Assembly: GCA_963803155.1 (NCBI GenBank)
Contig: CAWDMN010000045.1
Location: 1-15,371 of the forward strand
Direction of reading: 5' to 3'
DNA: 15,371 nucleotides
From: CAWDMN01 sp963803155
GTDB lineage: Bacteria > Acidobacteriota > Terriglobia > Versatilivoradales > Versatilivoraceae
The position numbers and the translations under genes are program-made. Of the stretch, positions 1 through 7,000 are shown piece by piece. How positions within the stretch are numbered: position 1 is the first letter of the stretch; the number at the start of each line of letters is the position of its first letter. A model generated the notes under the pieces. The model was given only the letters and a program-made list of their open reading frames with translations, made no database searches and had not been told where the DNA came from.

Positions 1-2
1 AG

Positions 3-1862
3 GCTTCGCTGAGTTCTGAGAGCATTCCCGCTTCGGCAAAGCCTTCAGGAATGCCGACAGTTGGGGATTTCACTCCACGGGAAAATTTTTCTCCACCTCT
101 TCCGCAAATCCCGACGACGGAGTCACAACCCGTCCTAAATGAAGGGGGCGCAACTCCTTCTCTGCCTGGCGGCACTCAGAGCATCTTTGACCTCAGGGCA
201 GCGCAAAAAGGATTTGAACCTAAGGCTGCGGCAGAGGCCGCGGACCTGGAGAGCCTGGAATCCCGCATTGGCGGAAACTGGCTGAATAAAATCGGCATGG
301 TGGCTGTTGTCTTGGGTGTGGTCTATTTCCTGAAATATGCCATTGATAATCGCTGGATCGGCGAAATGGGTCGAGTCATGCTGGGCCTCCTGGCCGGCGT
401 TGGATTTCTCTCGGGGGGAGAGGCTCTTCATCGGCGAAATTACCCTGGATACGGTTTGACTCTCCGCGGAGGAGGAATCGCGATCCTCTACTTTTCAATC
501 TTCGCCGCCTTCAATTTTTACAACCTGATTCCGCAATTCCCCGCCTTTCTTTTGATGGCATTGATCACGGCCACCGCCGTTCTGATGTCGGTGCGCTATA
601 ATTCGCGCGTCATCGCCGTGCTTGGCATCCTGGGAGGCTTCGGCACACCTCTGATGCTGGCGACTGGCAAAGACAATCAAGTGGCCTTATTCTCATATAT
701 CGTGCTCCTCGATTTGGGCATCCTGGCCCTCGCATATTCTAAGAACTGGCGCGCTCTGAATTTGCTGGCCTTTGTCTTTACGCAGCTGATATCAGTGGCG
801 TGGGCGCTTTCCTATTACTCGGAATCCAAGCTATGGCGGACTGAGTTTTTCCTTACAATCTTCTTCCTGATTTTTGCCGTCTTAGCTTTCCTATACAATA
901 TTATTCACCGCCAGAAAACGGTCTATTACGATCAATTCCTAATTCTGATCAATGGCGCGATCTACTTTCTCTGGACTTACTCATTGTTGCAGGATCATTA
1001 CCCGGATTATCTGGGTTTCTTTGCTCTGCTACTGGCGATGGCTTATGCGGGACTGGCCATTTTGGCCCGGCGGAAATCCCCCGACGATCAGTTCCTCATT
1101 TTAATTCAGCTGGGGATTGCCCTGACATTTATCACCTTGGCGATTCCCATCCAATTGAAGCAGCATTGGATTACGCTGGGTTGGGCGATGGAGGCTTTGG
1201 TCCTTACCTGGGTGGGATTCCGGGCGGAAAGCGACAAGACGCGGTTTGGAGCTCTCCTGATTGTACTGCTGGTATCGATACGCCTTCTCTTTTTCGACAC
1301 AGTTGGATGGCCTTGGTATAACTTCACCTTTCTCCTTAATTCGCGCGCCTTGGCTTTTGCCGGGACTCTGGCTGTTCTGCTTGCCATGGCTTGGCTTTAC
1401 TGGAAAATGCGGGACCGATGCATGGGCAACGAGAAACACATATCCTCTGCTTTGATCCTGCTTGCCAATTTTCTTTTCCTGTTTTTCTTAACCACGGAAA
1501 TCCACCAAGGCTATCAGGCGCAACTTTACCAGGCTGAACCACAGGGGGGAGTTCGAATGACGACGGATTACTTCTTCGCCCAAGCTGTTCGAAGCCAGGA
1601 ACAGTTGATGATATCCTTTTTTTGGGGAATCTATTCGATCCTGCTGTTGATTATTGGAATCATGAAACGGTACAGCCCCGTCCGTTGGCTGGCCATGTTG
1701 TTGTTTGCGGTGACAATTCTCAAGGTTTTTATTTTTGATTTGTCGGAACTGGAAAAAGTCTACCGGATTTTCTCCTTCATCGGTTTGGGCCTGATCCTGT
1801 TGGCGGCTTCGTTCCTTTACCAGCGCTTCCGGCGCCAAATTAATGATCTCATCCGACCCTAG
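3..1862 (+). CDS. DUF2339 multi-pass membrane protein, 5' end outside window
   Basis: The reading frame is open to the left edge. The codons before the ATG at 51 continue a Ser/Pro/Ala-rich stretch without a stop, and no Shine-Dalgarno precedes that ATG, so the true start probably lies outside the window. After a Pro-rich linker comes the typical DUF2339 entry: LESRIGGNWLNKIG followed by a hydrophobic helix ending in FLKYA. About 18 hydrophobic segments then run to the C-terminus, including the glycine-rich LGILGGFGTPLMLA segment. Known members are predicted inner-membrane proteins of 600-1000 residues, often with an N-terminal coiled coil that would be missing here. No enzymatic activity is established for the family. 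The next gene on the same strand is a DUF3999-type protein, a recurrent partner as I recall it. The family call is strong; the function is unknown. Confidence 0.88.
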   Translation, partial: ASLSSESIPASAKPSGMPTVGDFTPRENFSPPLPQIPTTESQPVLNEGGATPSLPGGTQSIFDLRAAQKGFEPKAAAEAADLESLESRIGGNWLNKIGMVAVVLGVVYFLKYAIDNRWIGEMGRVMLGLLAGVGFLSGGEALHRRNYPGYGLTLRGGGIAILYFSIFAAFNFYNLIPQFPAFLLMALITATAVLMSVRYNSRVIAVLGILGGFGTPLMLATGKDNQVALFSYIVLLDLGILALAYSKNWRALNLLAFVFTQLISVAWALSYYSESKLWRTEFFLTIFFLIFAVLAFLYNIIHRQKTVYYDQFLILINGAIYFLWTYSLLQDHYPDYLGFFALLLAMAYAGLAILARRKSPDDQFLILIQLGIALTFITLAIPIQLKQHWITLGWAMEALVLTWVGFRAESDKTRFGALLIVLLVSIRLLFFDTVGWPWYNFTFLLNSRALAFAGTLAVLLAMAWLYWKMRDRCMGNEKHISSALILLANFLFLFFLTTEIHQGYQAQLYQAEPQGGVRMTTDYFFAQAVRSQEQLMISFFWGIYSILLLIIGIMKRYSPVRWLAMLLFAVTILKVFIFDLSELEKVYRIFSFIGLGLILLAASFLYQRFRRQINDLIRP

Positions 1863-1916
1863 CCACGCTTGAGTGTGCGCCGACGGAAGATATTCATCGG
1901 AGCGATACCATGGCCT

Positions 1917-1986
1917 TTGGAGGCGGGATCCCCCCATCTCTCAAAGGGGAAAGCTGGGGAGCATCGTGAGAGCACGGCGCCTCCAA
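1917..1986. repeat. 70-base nested inverted repeat between DUF2339 and DUF3999 genes
   Basis: Perfect 9-base arms TTGGAGGCG (1917-1925) and CGCCTCCAA (1978-1986) enclose a second pair, CTCTC (1938-1942) and GAGAG (1968-1972), and a small GCT/AGC hairpin (1953-1962). There is no T-run, so it does not look like a simple rho-independent terminator. It shares size and arm sequence with the element at 12695-12764. It may be a palindromic repeat of the REP type or a structured RNA in the leader of the next gene. Only the palindromes are directly seen. Confidence 0.5.
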
Positions 1987-2055
1987 TCCACCCGTAGGCT
2001 TTGGCAGCTGAAGTCTTACAGAGAAACTCTATGAGTAGGCCTTCTACATAATAAA

Positions 2056-3324
2056 ATGAAAATAAATCTAATGTGGAATTCCCATCTTGTGATTCTGAGT
2101 GTAATTCTTTTTACGATGGGAACCGCCCCGGGCAAAGCCGACGCCGGCAAAGCCGATTGGCGGTATTACAAGAACATTCCTTCATCCAACGGCAGTTTCA
2201 GCGGATTTTCCAGTCTGCGTCTGGATGGGCAAGTGTACGCCAAAACCCGGCTCGATTTGGGCGATGTCCGGATCTTCGGGGGGCAAGGACAAGAAATCGC
2301 TTTTGCATTGCATGAAGACAGAGAAACCACTACCGATGAGGAATTCCGTCCGCGGATTTACAATCAGGCCCAACTGCCGGGCCAATATTCCACGCTTTCT
2401 CTCGATCTCGGCAAGACTCTATTGACCAATAAAATGCTGTTGGAGACTCCCAACCGCAACTTCAAGCGAAGAGTGGAAATCGAAGGAAGCACGGAAGGCC
2501 GCCAGTGGCTGACGATCAAGAACAATGCGTACATTTTTGATTTTACGGGCGACCAAAAAATCCAGCTCACGGAAATTCGATATCCGGAGAGCAACTATCG
2601 CCACTTGCGAGTAAAGATTTGGGACATGGGCGAGGGGCCACTCAAGATTCAAGGGGTCCGTTTCTTCCTGAGCAAAACCCATACTCCGCGGCGCGTAACA
2701 AGGGATTGCACGCTCTTGTCTCGTCAGGAGGACCCCGAGTTGAAGGCTACCGTCCTCCGATATGATCTTCGGCATGAGAATCTTCCTTTTGATATCCTTT
2801 CGCTCCAAACCCCTGAAGAAAATTACTCCCGCCTTGTCGAAATTCAGGGGAGCAACGATCAAAAAGAGTGGAGAAGACTCGCCCAATCGGAATTGTACCG
2901 CTTTCGGGCGGCGCGCTATGAGGTGGAAAAAGAGAGCCTTCGTTTCCCCGAGGCCCGATGCCGCTTCGTCAAACTGTTAATATATAATTACGACGATGCG
3001 CCGCTCCGGGTAACCCAGGTGGATTTTCAAGGAGTGGAAAAAGAATTGATTTTCAAAGCTGAGGCCGGCAATTCTTACACTCTTTATTATGGAAATCCGG
3101 AGACGAATTTTCCCCGTTACGATCTGATCAAAACCGCTAACTATTTGAACCCGGAGCAGCTCCCTGCCCTGAAAGTGAGCGGTGAAACGCTAAATCCCGG
3201 GTACGTTCCGCGTCATCGCCAAATTCCCTGGACGGAAGCGCATCCAGTATTCTTCTGGTCAGGTCTGGTTCTGCTGGCGCTCGGATTGGGCGGGGCCATT
3301 GTTCGCTTGATGATGAAGACTTAA
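2056..3324 (+). CDS. DUF3999-type exported, membrane-anchored protein with two discoidin-like repeats
   Basis: The N-terminus has a signal peptide (a hydrophobic core at about residues 11-24, then an Ala-rich cleavage region near 28-31). A single C-terminal helix (about 397-417) ends in a short basic tail, so most of the 422-residue protein should sit outside the cytoplasmic membrane. The interior holds two similar beta-rich units: residues 127-205 with NFKRRVEIEGS at 135-145, and about 245-328 with NYSRLVEIQGS at 256-266. Each is followed by a W, then RHLRVKIW or RFVKLLIY, then a closing V-x-F strand. This resembles galactose-binding/discoidin folds that bind glycans. The late GNPETNFPRYDL segment also fits DUF3999. 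The ATG has no good Shine-Dalgarno, and an in-frame ATG lies five codons later. It probably works with the upstream DUF2339 protein, but the ligand and role are unknown. Confidence 0.78.
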   Translation: MKINLMWNSHLVILSVILFTMGTAPGKADAGKADWRYYKNIPSSNGSFSGFSSLRLDGQVYAKTRLDLGDVRIFGGQGQEIAFALHEDRETTTDEEFRPRIYNQAQLPGQYSTLSLDLGKTLLTNKMLLETPNRNFKRRVEIEGSTEGRQWLTIKNNAYIFDFTGDQKIQLTEIRYPESNYRHLRVKIWDMGEGPLKIQGVRFFLSKTHTPRRVTRDCTLLSRQEDPELKATVLRYDLRHENLPFDILSLQTPEENYSRLVEIQGSNDQKEWRRLAQSELYRFRAARYEVEKESLRFPEARCRFVKLLIYNYDDAPLRVTQVDFQGVEKELIFKAEAGNSYTLYYGNPETNFPRYDLIKTANYLNPEQLPALKVSGETLNPGYVPRHRQIPWTEAHPVFFWSGLVLLALGLGGAIVRLMMKT

Positions 3325-3350
3325 CCCGTGGCTTAATATTCTGAACTCAG

Positions 3351-3378
3351 ATTCCGTCGTCATTGCAAGGACGGGAAT
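3351..3378 (+). terminator. Imperfect hairpin in the DUF3999-bcp gap
   Basis: ATTCCGTC (3351-3358) pairs with GACGGGAAT (3370-3378) if one G bulges out, leaving an 11-base loop. It begins 26 bases after the DUF3999 stop and ends 22 bases before the bcp Shine-Dalgarno. There is no clear U-tract, only TATTTTAA further on, so it could equally be a factor-dependent end, a processing site or chance. Confidence 0.3.
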
Positions 3379-3413
3379 TGCAGATCGATGTATTTTAAGG
3401 AAGGAGACTTTTT

Positions 3414-3866
3414 ATGTTGCAGGTTGGAGACAAAGCTCCAGACTTCAGTTTGCCGGACCAAAATGGCAAGACGGTTACCATGAGAGATTTCAAGGGCAAG
3501 ACTGTCGTGCTCTATTTCTATCCGAAAAACCATACGCCGGGATGCACCCGGGAAGCCTGCGATTTTCGCGATTCACTCGAAAAATTCAAGAAGAAGGAAA
3601 TCGTTGTGATAGGAGTCAGCCCGGACAGTGTGGCTTCCCATGAGAAATTTGCCGGAAAGTTTGGATTGTCTTTCCCCCTCATGAGCGATGATGGCAGAAA
3701 ATTGGCCAATGCTTATGGCGTATACAAGGAAAAGAATATGTACGGCAAAAAGGTCATGGGCATTGAGCGAACCACCTTTGTCATCGGGCCAGACGGAACC
3801 ATCCAAAAAATATTTCCCAAAGTGAAAGTCGATGGGCACATTTCCCGGCTGCTTGAATCCCTGTGA
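3414..3866 (+). CDS. bcp: Peroxiredoxin of the Bcp/PrxQ type (thiol peroxidase)
   Basis: A cytoplasmic thioredoxin-dependent peroxidase that reduces hydrogen peroxide and organic hydroperoxides. The 150 residues match the usual Bcp length. The active-site signature YFYPKNHTPGCTREAC is complete: T41 and C44 are the peroxidatic pair, and C49 five residues later is the resolving cysteine of the intramolecular PrxQ mechanism. R118 in the GIERTTFVIGPDG segment supplies the conserved arginine. The start is secure, with AAGGAG at 3401-3406 seven bases before the ATG. The stop codon overlaps the possible GTG start of thyX, which suggests one transcript and coupled translation. No peroxide-responsive operator was recognised upstream. 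A plain, intact family member. Confidence 0.96.
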   Translation: MLQVGDKAPDFSLPDQNGKTVTMRDFKGKTVVLYFYPKNHTPGCTREACDFRDSLEKFKKKEIVVIGVSPDSVASHEKFAGKFGLSFPLMSDDGRKLANAYGVYKEKNMYGKKVMGIERTTFVIGPDGTIQKIFPKVKVDGHISRLLESL

Positions 3867-4837
3867 ATGAATCTCATGGGCCGGCGGGAGAAAAGCGAAC
3901 CTGTACTATGGAAAATTCAACGGAAAAAATCAGCCGGGTCAGCGTGGCGGCCCTGGATGAAATTTTGGGCATCCCTTTTAAAGTCCTGGATGACGGATTT
4001 GTCCGGGTGATCGATTATCTGGGATCGGATGAGTCGATTGTTCAGGCCGCTCGCGTCTCTTATGGCCGGGGGACCAAAAAAGTCAGCGAAGATCGTGGAT
4101 TAATCCGTTACCTGATGCGGCATCGGCACACGACTCCCTTCGAAATGTGTGAAATCAAGCTGCACGTGCGAGTCCCGATGGATTGCTGGCGGCAGTGGAT
4201 CCGGCATCGCACGGCCAGCATCAACGAATATTCCACGCGGTATTCCGTCGCCATTGACGCCAGCCAGAAAACTCTCCCTACCGGGTGGCGTTTGCAGGCG
4301 GCCGACAATAAACAGGGCAGTCTGGGATTTGCGGATCCCATCGTTGGAGAAAAACTGACCCGCCAGGAAGAAGAGTTTCAGAACTTCTGCAGACGAGTTT
4401 ATCACGACCGGCTGGAAGCCGGAATTGCCCGCGAACAAGCCCGCAAAGACCTGCCCCTTTCCACGTACACTGAGGCGTACTGGAAATGCGACCTGCACAA
4501 TCTGTTGCATTTTCTAGTCCTGCGGATGGATCGCAGCGCCCAACAGGAGATTCGGGACTACGCTCAAGTGATCGGGAATAAAATCGTCAGCCGCTGGTGT
4601 CCCATCACTTGGGAAGCTTTTGAGGATTATTATTTAAACTCGATGCAAATTTCTCGGTTGGAACAGTCCATTATTCTGCAGATTGTCTCGGGGAAGAGTG
4701 AGGAAGCAATTCATCAAGCGCAGGAGTTTGGCCTGTTGAGTTATGGTCCAAAGGGACTGGCGCGCAATCGGGAGCGGGCAGAATTGGAAGCCAAACTCAC
4801 AAAATTGGGTTTGCCTATCCCCTGGCAAAATTCCTGA
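3863..4837 (+). CDS. thyX: Flavin-dependent thymidylate synthase ThyX
   Basis: Makes dTMP from dUMP with methylenetetrahydrofolate as carbon donor and FAD/NADPH for reduction. The diagnostic RHRX7S motif is present as RHRTASINEYS (R114 to S124), preceded by the conserved LMRHRHTTPFE (84-94) and followed by STRY. At 324 residues it is longer than the usual 220-270 because of an N-terminal lead of about 45 residues and a helical C-terminal tail of about 60. The listed start is a GTG that overlaps the bcp stop (GTGA) and has no Shine-Dalgarno. An in-frame ATG at 3908 would give 309 residues and is equally possible, with GGGAG some 18 bases upstream. No thyA is in the window, so ThyX may be the main dTMP source, but that cannot be judged from here. 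Confidence 0.95.
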   Translation: MNESHGPAGEKRTCTMENSTEKISRVSVAALDEILGIPFKVLDDGFVRVIDYLGSDESIVQAARVSYGRGTKKVSEDRGLIRYLMRHRHTTPFEMCEIKLHVRVPMDCWRQWIRHRTASINEYSTRYSVAIDASQKTLPTGWRLQAADNKQGSLGFADPIVGEKLTRQEEEFQNFCRRVYHDRLEAGIAREQARKDLPLSTYTEAYWKCDLHNLLHFLVLRMDRSAQQEIRDYAQVIGNKIVSRWCPITWEAFEDYYLNSMQISRLEQSIILQIVSGKSEEAIHQAQEFGLLSYGPKGLARNRERAELEAKLTKLGLPIPWQNS

Positions 4838-4858
4838 AATGTATTCTATGTCCTGAAG

Positions 4859-4928
4859 GCCGGCTATAAACCGGCATTTGGCAGGCGGGGAGACGCTTTA
4901 TAAAGGTGTCCCACAGCGTCTTAGCCAA
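4859..4928. repeat. Inverted repeats in the convergent thyX / radical SAM gap
   Basis: Two structures lie side by side. One is GCCGG (4859-4863) with CCGGC (4871-4875) around a 7-base loop. The other is a nested pair: TTGGC (4878-4882) with GCCAA (4924-4928), enclosing AGACGCT (4891-4897) with AGCGTCT (4915-4921). The genes on both sides end here, so they may serve as a two-way transcription end, but there is no strong T-run on either strand. The left arm reads TTGGCAGGCGGG, similar to the 1917 element. Confidence 0.4.
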
Positions 4929-4969
4929 TAGCCAACAGCTCGCGGAAAGCGCTCGCCTTGTCTGGTCAG

Positions 4970-6685
4970 CTATGCCGCGGATTCTTCCGCGACGGATCCC
5001 TGGCCCAGATCAACCGAGGCATCACGCTTCGGGTATTCCGTGCGAAGCATCGGCGGTTGCCGCATGATGACTCCATTCTTCTGGTACCGCAGGTTTTCAA
5101 GCCATGCCGTGCTTCGCACCATCAGCGCCAGCGCCCGTTCCGTCATATTCATGGGGCCAAAAGTCTTATGGAATTCTTCGATGATCCCCTGGGCTTTTTG
5201 AGCGGCAGGCACATTCGGAGCGTATTTTTTCATCATGGAAAGGATGGGGCGAAACTTGAGGGCGTTCTTCCTCATGCTGCCCAGCCGCAGTCTCATGTAC
5301 TGGTCCGGGTTGGAAGCATTTCCCTGAGTATAGCGCAAGGTTGCGGGATCCCAGACCAAACCTTCCCTTTCCCGTTGCGCCACTTCCCGGCTGACATTAC
5401 GGTATCCCTTCAACGCAGTCCACGCCATGTTCAATATGCCAGGACCATGGGCATGATACTTGCGGATAAAGGCATTTTTGAGATATTCGAAAGATTCCGT
5501 CTGTGTGAAATGGGGGTGCTCGAAGGCGATGGTGTCCTGGCCGTGCTGCTTATGCCAAGGCATATCTTCTAACAAAATGCCAGCTTCCTCATATTCTTTA
5601 TAAAGCCGCGTGCCGGGCACCGGCGTGAATTGCATGAATTGTAGCAGGTCCGATTCCAGATTAATGGCCCAGTTGATGTCGTCTTCGATGGTTTCCTTGT
5701 CATGATGCTCCATGAAAAGGATGGCGGAGGCCAACACCGTAATCCCGTGGTTTTGCAGGTCGGCGATCATCGATTTCACATCGATTCCGCGGGTTTTTTC
5801 AAATACATTGGCCTTGGATTCCACGCCAATCCAGAGAAAATTCACACCCAGGCGGACTAGGTAATCCACTCCCATGGTTCGGATGGCTTCCGCTGAAGAA
5901 AAAGTGGCAAAGGTGTAAGCCTTTCCGGCGGCTTCCATCTCATTGAGTAATTCAACGGCACGATTCGGCTGTTTGCAGAAATTTTCATCCATCAGGCCAA
6001 AATCATTGACTGACAATTCCTGTTCCGCCTTGGAGCAGGCATCGAAAATATCGCGCCCTGTCTTCAGAAACGGAGTGTACTTGCGGTCGAATTTGTGGGA
6101 AGTAGCGCAAAACCGGCAGGAGTTTTGACAGCCGACTCCAGGAATGATGATGCCGGCTTTTTGGATGATGGGAGAACCGTAAATCCGGCTCTTGACGCTC
6201 GTTTGAAGGACGGGGTGAACAATTTCACGCTGTGGGTCTTCGCCAAAATATTGCCGGAGCCAAACAACGCCTTCTCCGCGGCAAACTTCATCGTAATCGA
6301 TGACCTTCTTCAGATCCGGGATAGCGGCGCCATGCCCCCCCAGGAGGATTTTGGTCTGCGGGCTCTTTTGACGGATATATTCCACCATGCGGCTGGCTTT
6401 CAGCACATTGGGAACGATGAAGGAAATCCCTACATGAGAGTATTCGCCTCTGTCGATTTCCCAGGTGAAATCCTTCCAGGATGGAAAATCCAAAACCGTC
6501 GTCGGAACGTTGATATTCTCAGCCAACAGGTATAAACCAAAACTGAGATTGTTGGAACGGGGAGAATGAATCCCTTGTTCCCGCGTCACTTGGTTATTCA
6601 AAAGTTCCATGGTGCATAGTGCATCACCATAGGCATCATCCACTCCAAAAGGCTTAACTACGCCGGTTAACAGTAACTTCGTCAT
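4970..6685 (-). CDS. B12-binding-type radical SAM protein of unknown substrate
   Basis: The N-terminal part, up to about residue 150, has the alternating strand/helix pattern of cobalamin-binding-like domains (VGISFIVPN at 85-93, KILLGGHG at 112-119, then VCRGEG at 134-139). It lacks the DxHxxG motif of base-off B12 binding, as many radical SAM relatives do. The radical SAM core follows, with the [4Fe-4S] cysteines C186, C190 and C193 in the standard CX3CX2C spacing (GCQNSCRFC) and a later QFTPVPGTRLYKE segment typical of the family. The remaining C-terminal 150 residues are helical and unassigned. The start at 6685 (MTKLLLTG) is preferred to the upstream TTG at 6736 because GGAG sits five bases before it. 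The protein has 571 residues. It was probably transcribed from the promoter near 6772-6801. The product of the reaction cannot be read from the context. Confidence 0.9.
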   Translation of the reverse strand: MTKLLLTGVVKPFGVDDAYGDALCTMELLNNQVTREQGIHSPRSNNLSFGLYLLAENINVPTTVLDFPSWKDFTWEIDRGEYSHVGISFIVPNVLKASRMVEYIRQKSPQTKILLGGHGAAIPDLKKVIDYDEVCRGEGVVWLRQYFGEDPQREIVHPVLQTSVKSRIYGSPIIQKAGIIIPGVGCQNSCRFCATSHKFDRKYTPFLKTGRDIFDACSKAEQELSVNDFGLMDENFCKQPNRAVELLNEMEAAGKAYTFATFSSAEAIRTMGVDYLVRLGVNFLWIGVESKANVFEKTRGIDVKSMIADLQNHGITVLASAILFMEHHDKETIEDDINWAINLESDLLQFMQFTPVPGTRLYKEYEEAGILLEDMPWHKQHGQDTIAFEHPHFTQTESFEYLKNAFIRKYHAHGPGILNMAWTALKGYRNVSREVAQREREGLVWDPATLRYTQGNASNPDQYMRLRLGSMRKNALKFRPILSMMKKYAPNVPAAQKAQGIIEEFHKTFGPMNMTERALALMVRSTAWLENLRYQKNGVIMRQPPMLRTEYPKRDASVDLGQGSVAEESAA

Positions 6686-6690
6686 CGAGA

Positions 6691-6694
6691 CTCC
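6691..6694 (-). promoter_or_regulatory. Shine-Dalgarno deciding the radical SAM start
   Basis: On the minus strand GGAG is followed by TCTCG and then ATG (6685). No comparable site precedes the longer frame starting with TTG at 6736, so translation most likely begins at 6685. Confidence 0.6.
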
Positions 6695-6771
6695 ACATAA
6701 TAATATCCTCCCCGTAAGCCATTTGGGAAAAGGCAAAGCAATCCACCTTACCGCAAAAAACAGGAAATAAC

Positions 6772-6801
6772 ATTATAAAAATGCATTTTCTTTGGATTCG
6801 A
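6772..6801 (-). promoter_or_regulatory. Candidate sigma-70 promoter for the radical SAM gene
   Basis: On the minus strand there is a perfect TATAAT (6777-6772), 18 bases downstream of a weak TCGAAT -35 (6801-6796). It lies about 87 bases upstream of the ATG at 6685. Confidence 0.4.
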
Positions 6802-6806
6802 TTCCT

Positions 6807-6835
6807 TTGCCCGTACCCCGGAGGACAACTATAAT
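6807..6835 (+). promoter_or_regulatory. Orphan plus-strand sigma-70-like promoter
   Basis: TTGCCC (6807-6812), a 17-base spacer and a perfect TATAAT (6830-6835). It points away from the radical SAM gene towards the 3' end of the minus-strand DUF4832 gene, where no plus-strand protein gene is evident. It could start a small RNA, a short ORF or an antisense transcript. Confidence 0.42.
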
Positions 6836-7000
6836 CTCAGGGACGAGGCAAATATTTGGCGCTTTTTTGGAAAACTCCCGCATGGATAATCGTGGGGTAT
6901 CACTTTTTTTTACGAAATTACTTAGCTTCCCGCTGTTAAGTGAACACCTTAAGAAATCCAAAGCCGAGGAGAAAGAGTCAGAAGTTGAGTAATTACCCGC

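Larger units (their letters stand above)
6686..7000. other. 315-base gap holding two back-to-back promoter candidates
   Basis: Both flanking genes are on the minus strand. The gap holds a minus-strand promoter candidate (6772-6801) for the radical SAM gene and a better-looking plus-strand one (6807-6835). Downstream of the latter, a weak CCCGC/GTGGG hairpin (about 6878-6897) precedes a run of eight T with a few bases between. TTAAG/CTTAA (6936-6952) forms another short palindrome. A 36-codon plus-strand frame from the ATG at 6882 ends near 6992 but has no convincing ribosome site. No clear terminator for the DUF4832 gene was found. Confidence 0.5.

Noticed and set aside
4958..5572. 204-codon plus-strand open frame
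   Set aside because: It lies wholly opposite the radical SAM gene, is His/Arg/Pro-rich and shows no domain; it is a shadow of the real frame.
6686..6736. TTG start for the radical SAM gene at 6736, adding 17 residues
   Set aside because: A rare start codon without a Shine-Dalgarno; the ATG at 6685 has GGAG five bases upstream and begins the usual MTKLLLTG-type sequence.
6882..6992. 36-codon plus-strand ORF downstream of the orphan promoter
   Set aside because: No good Shine-Dalgarno and a low-complexity Lys/Glu end; kept only as a possibility in the promoter finding.
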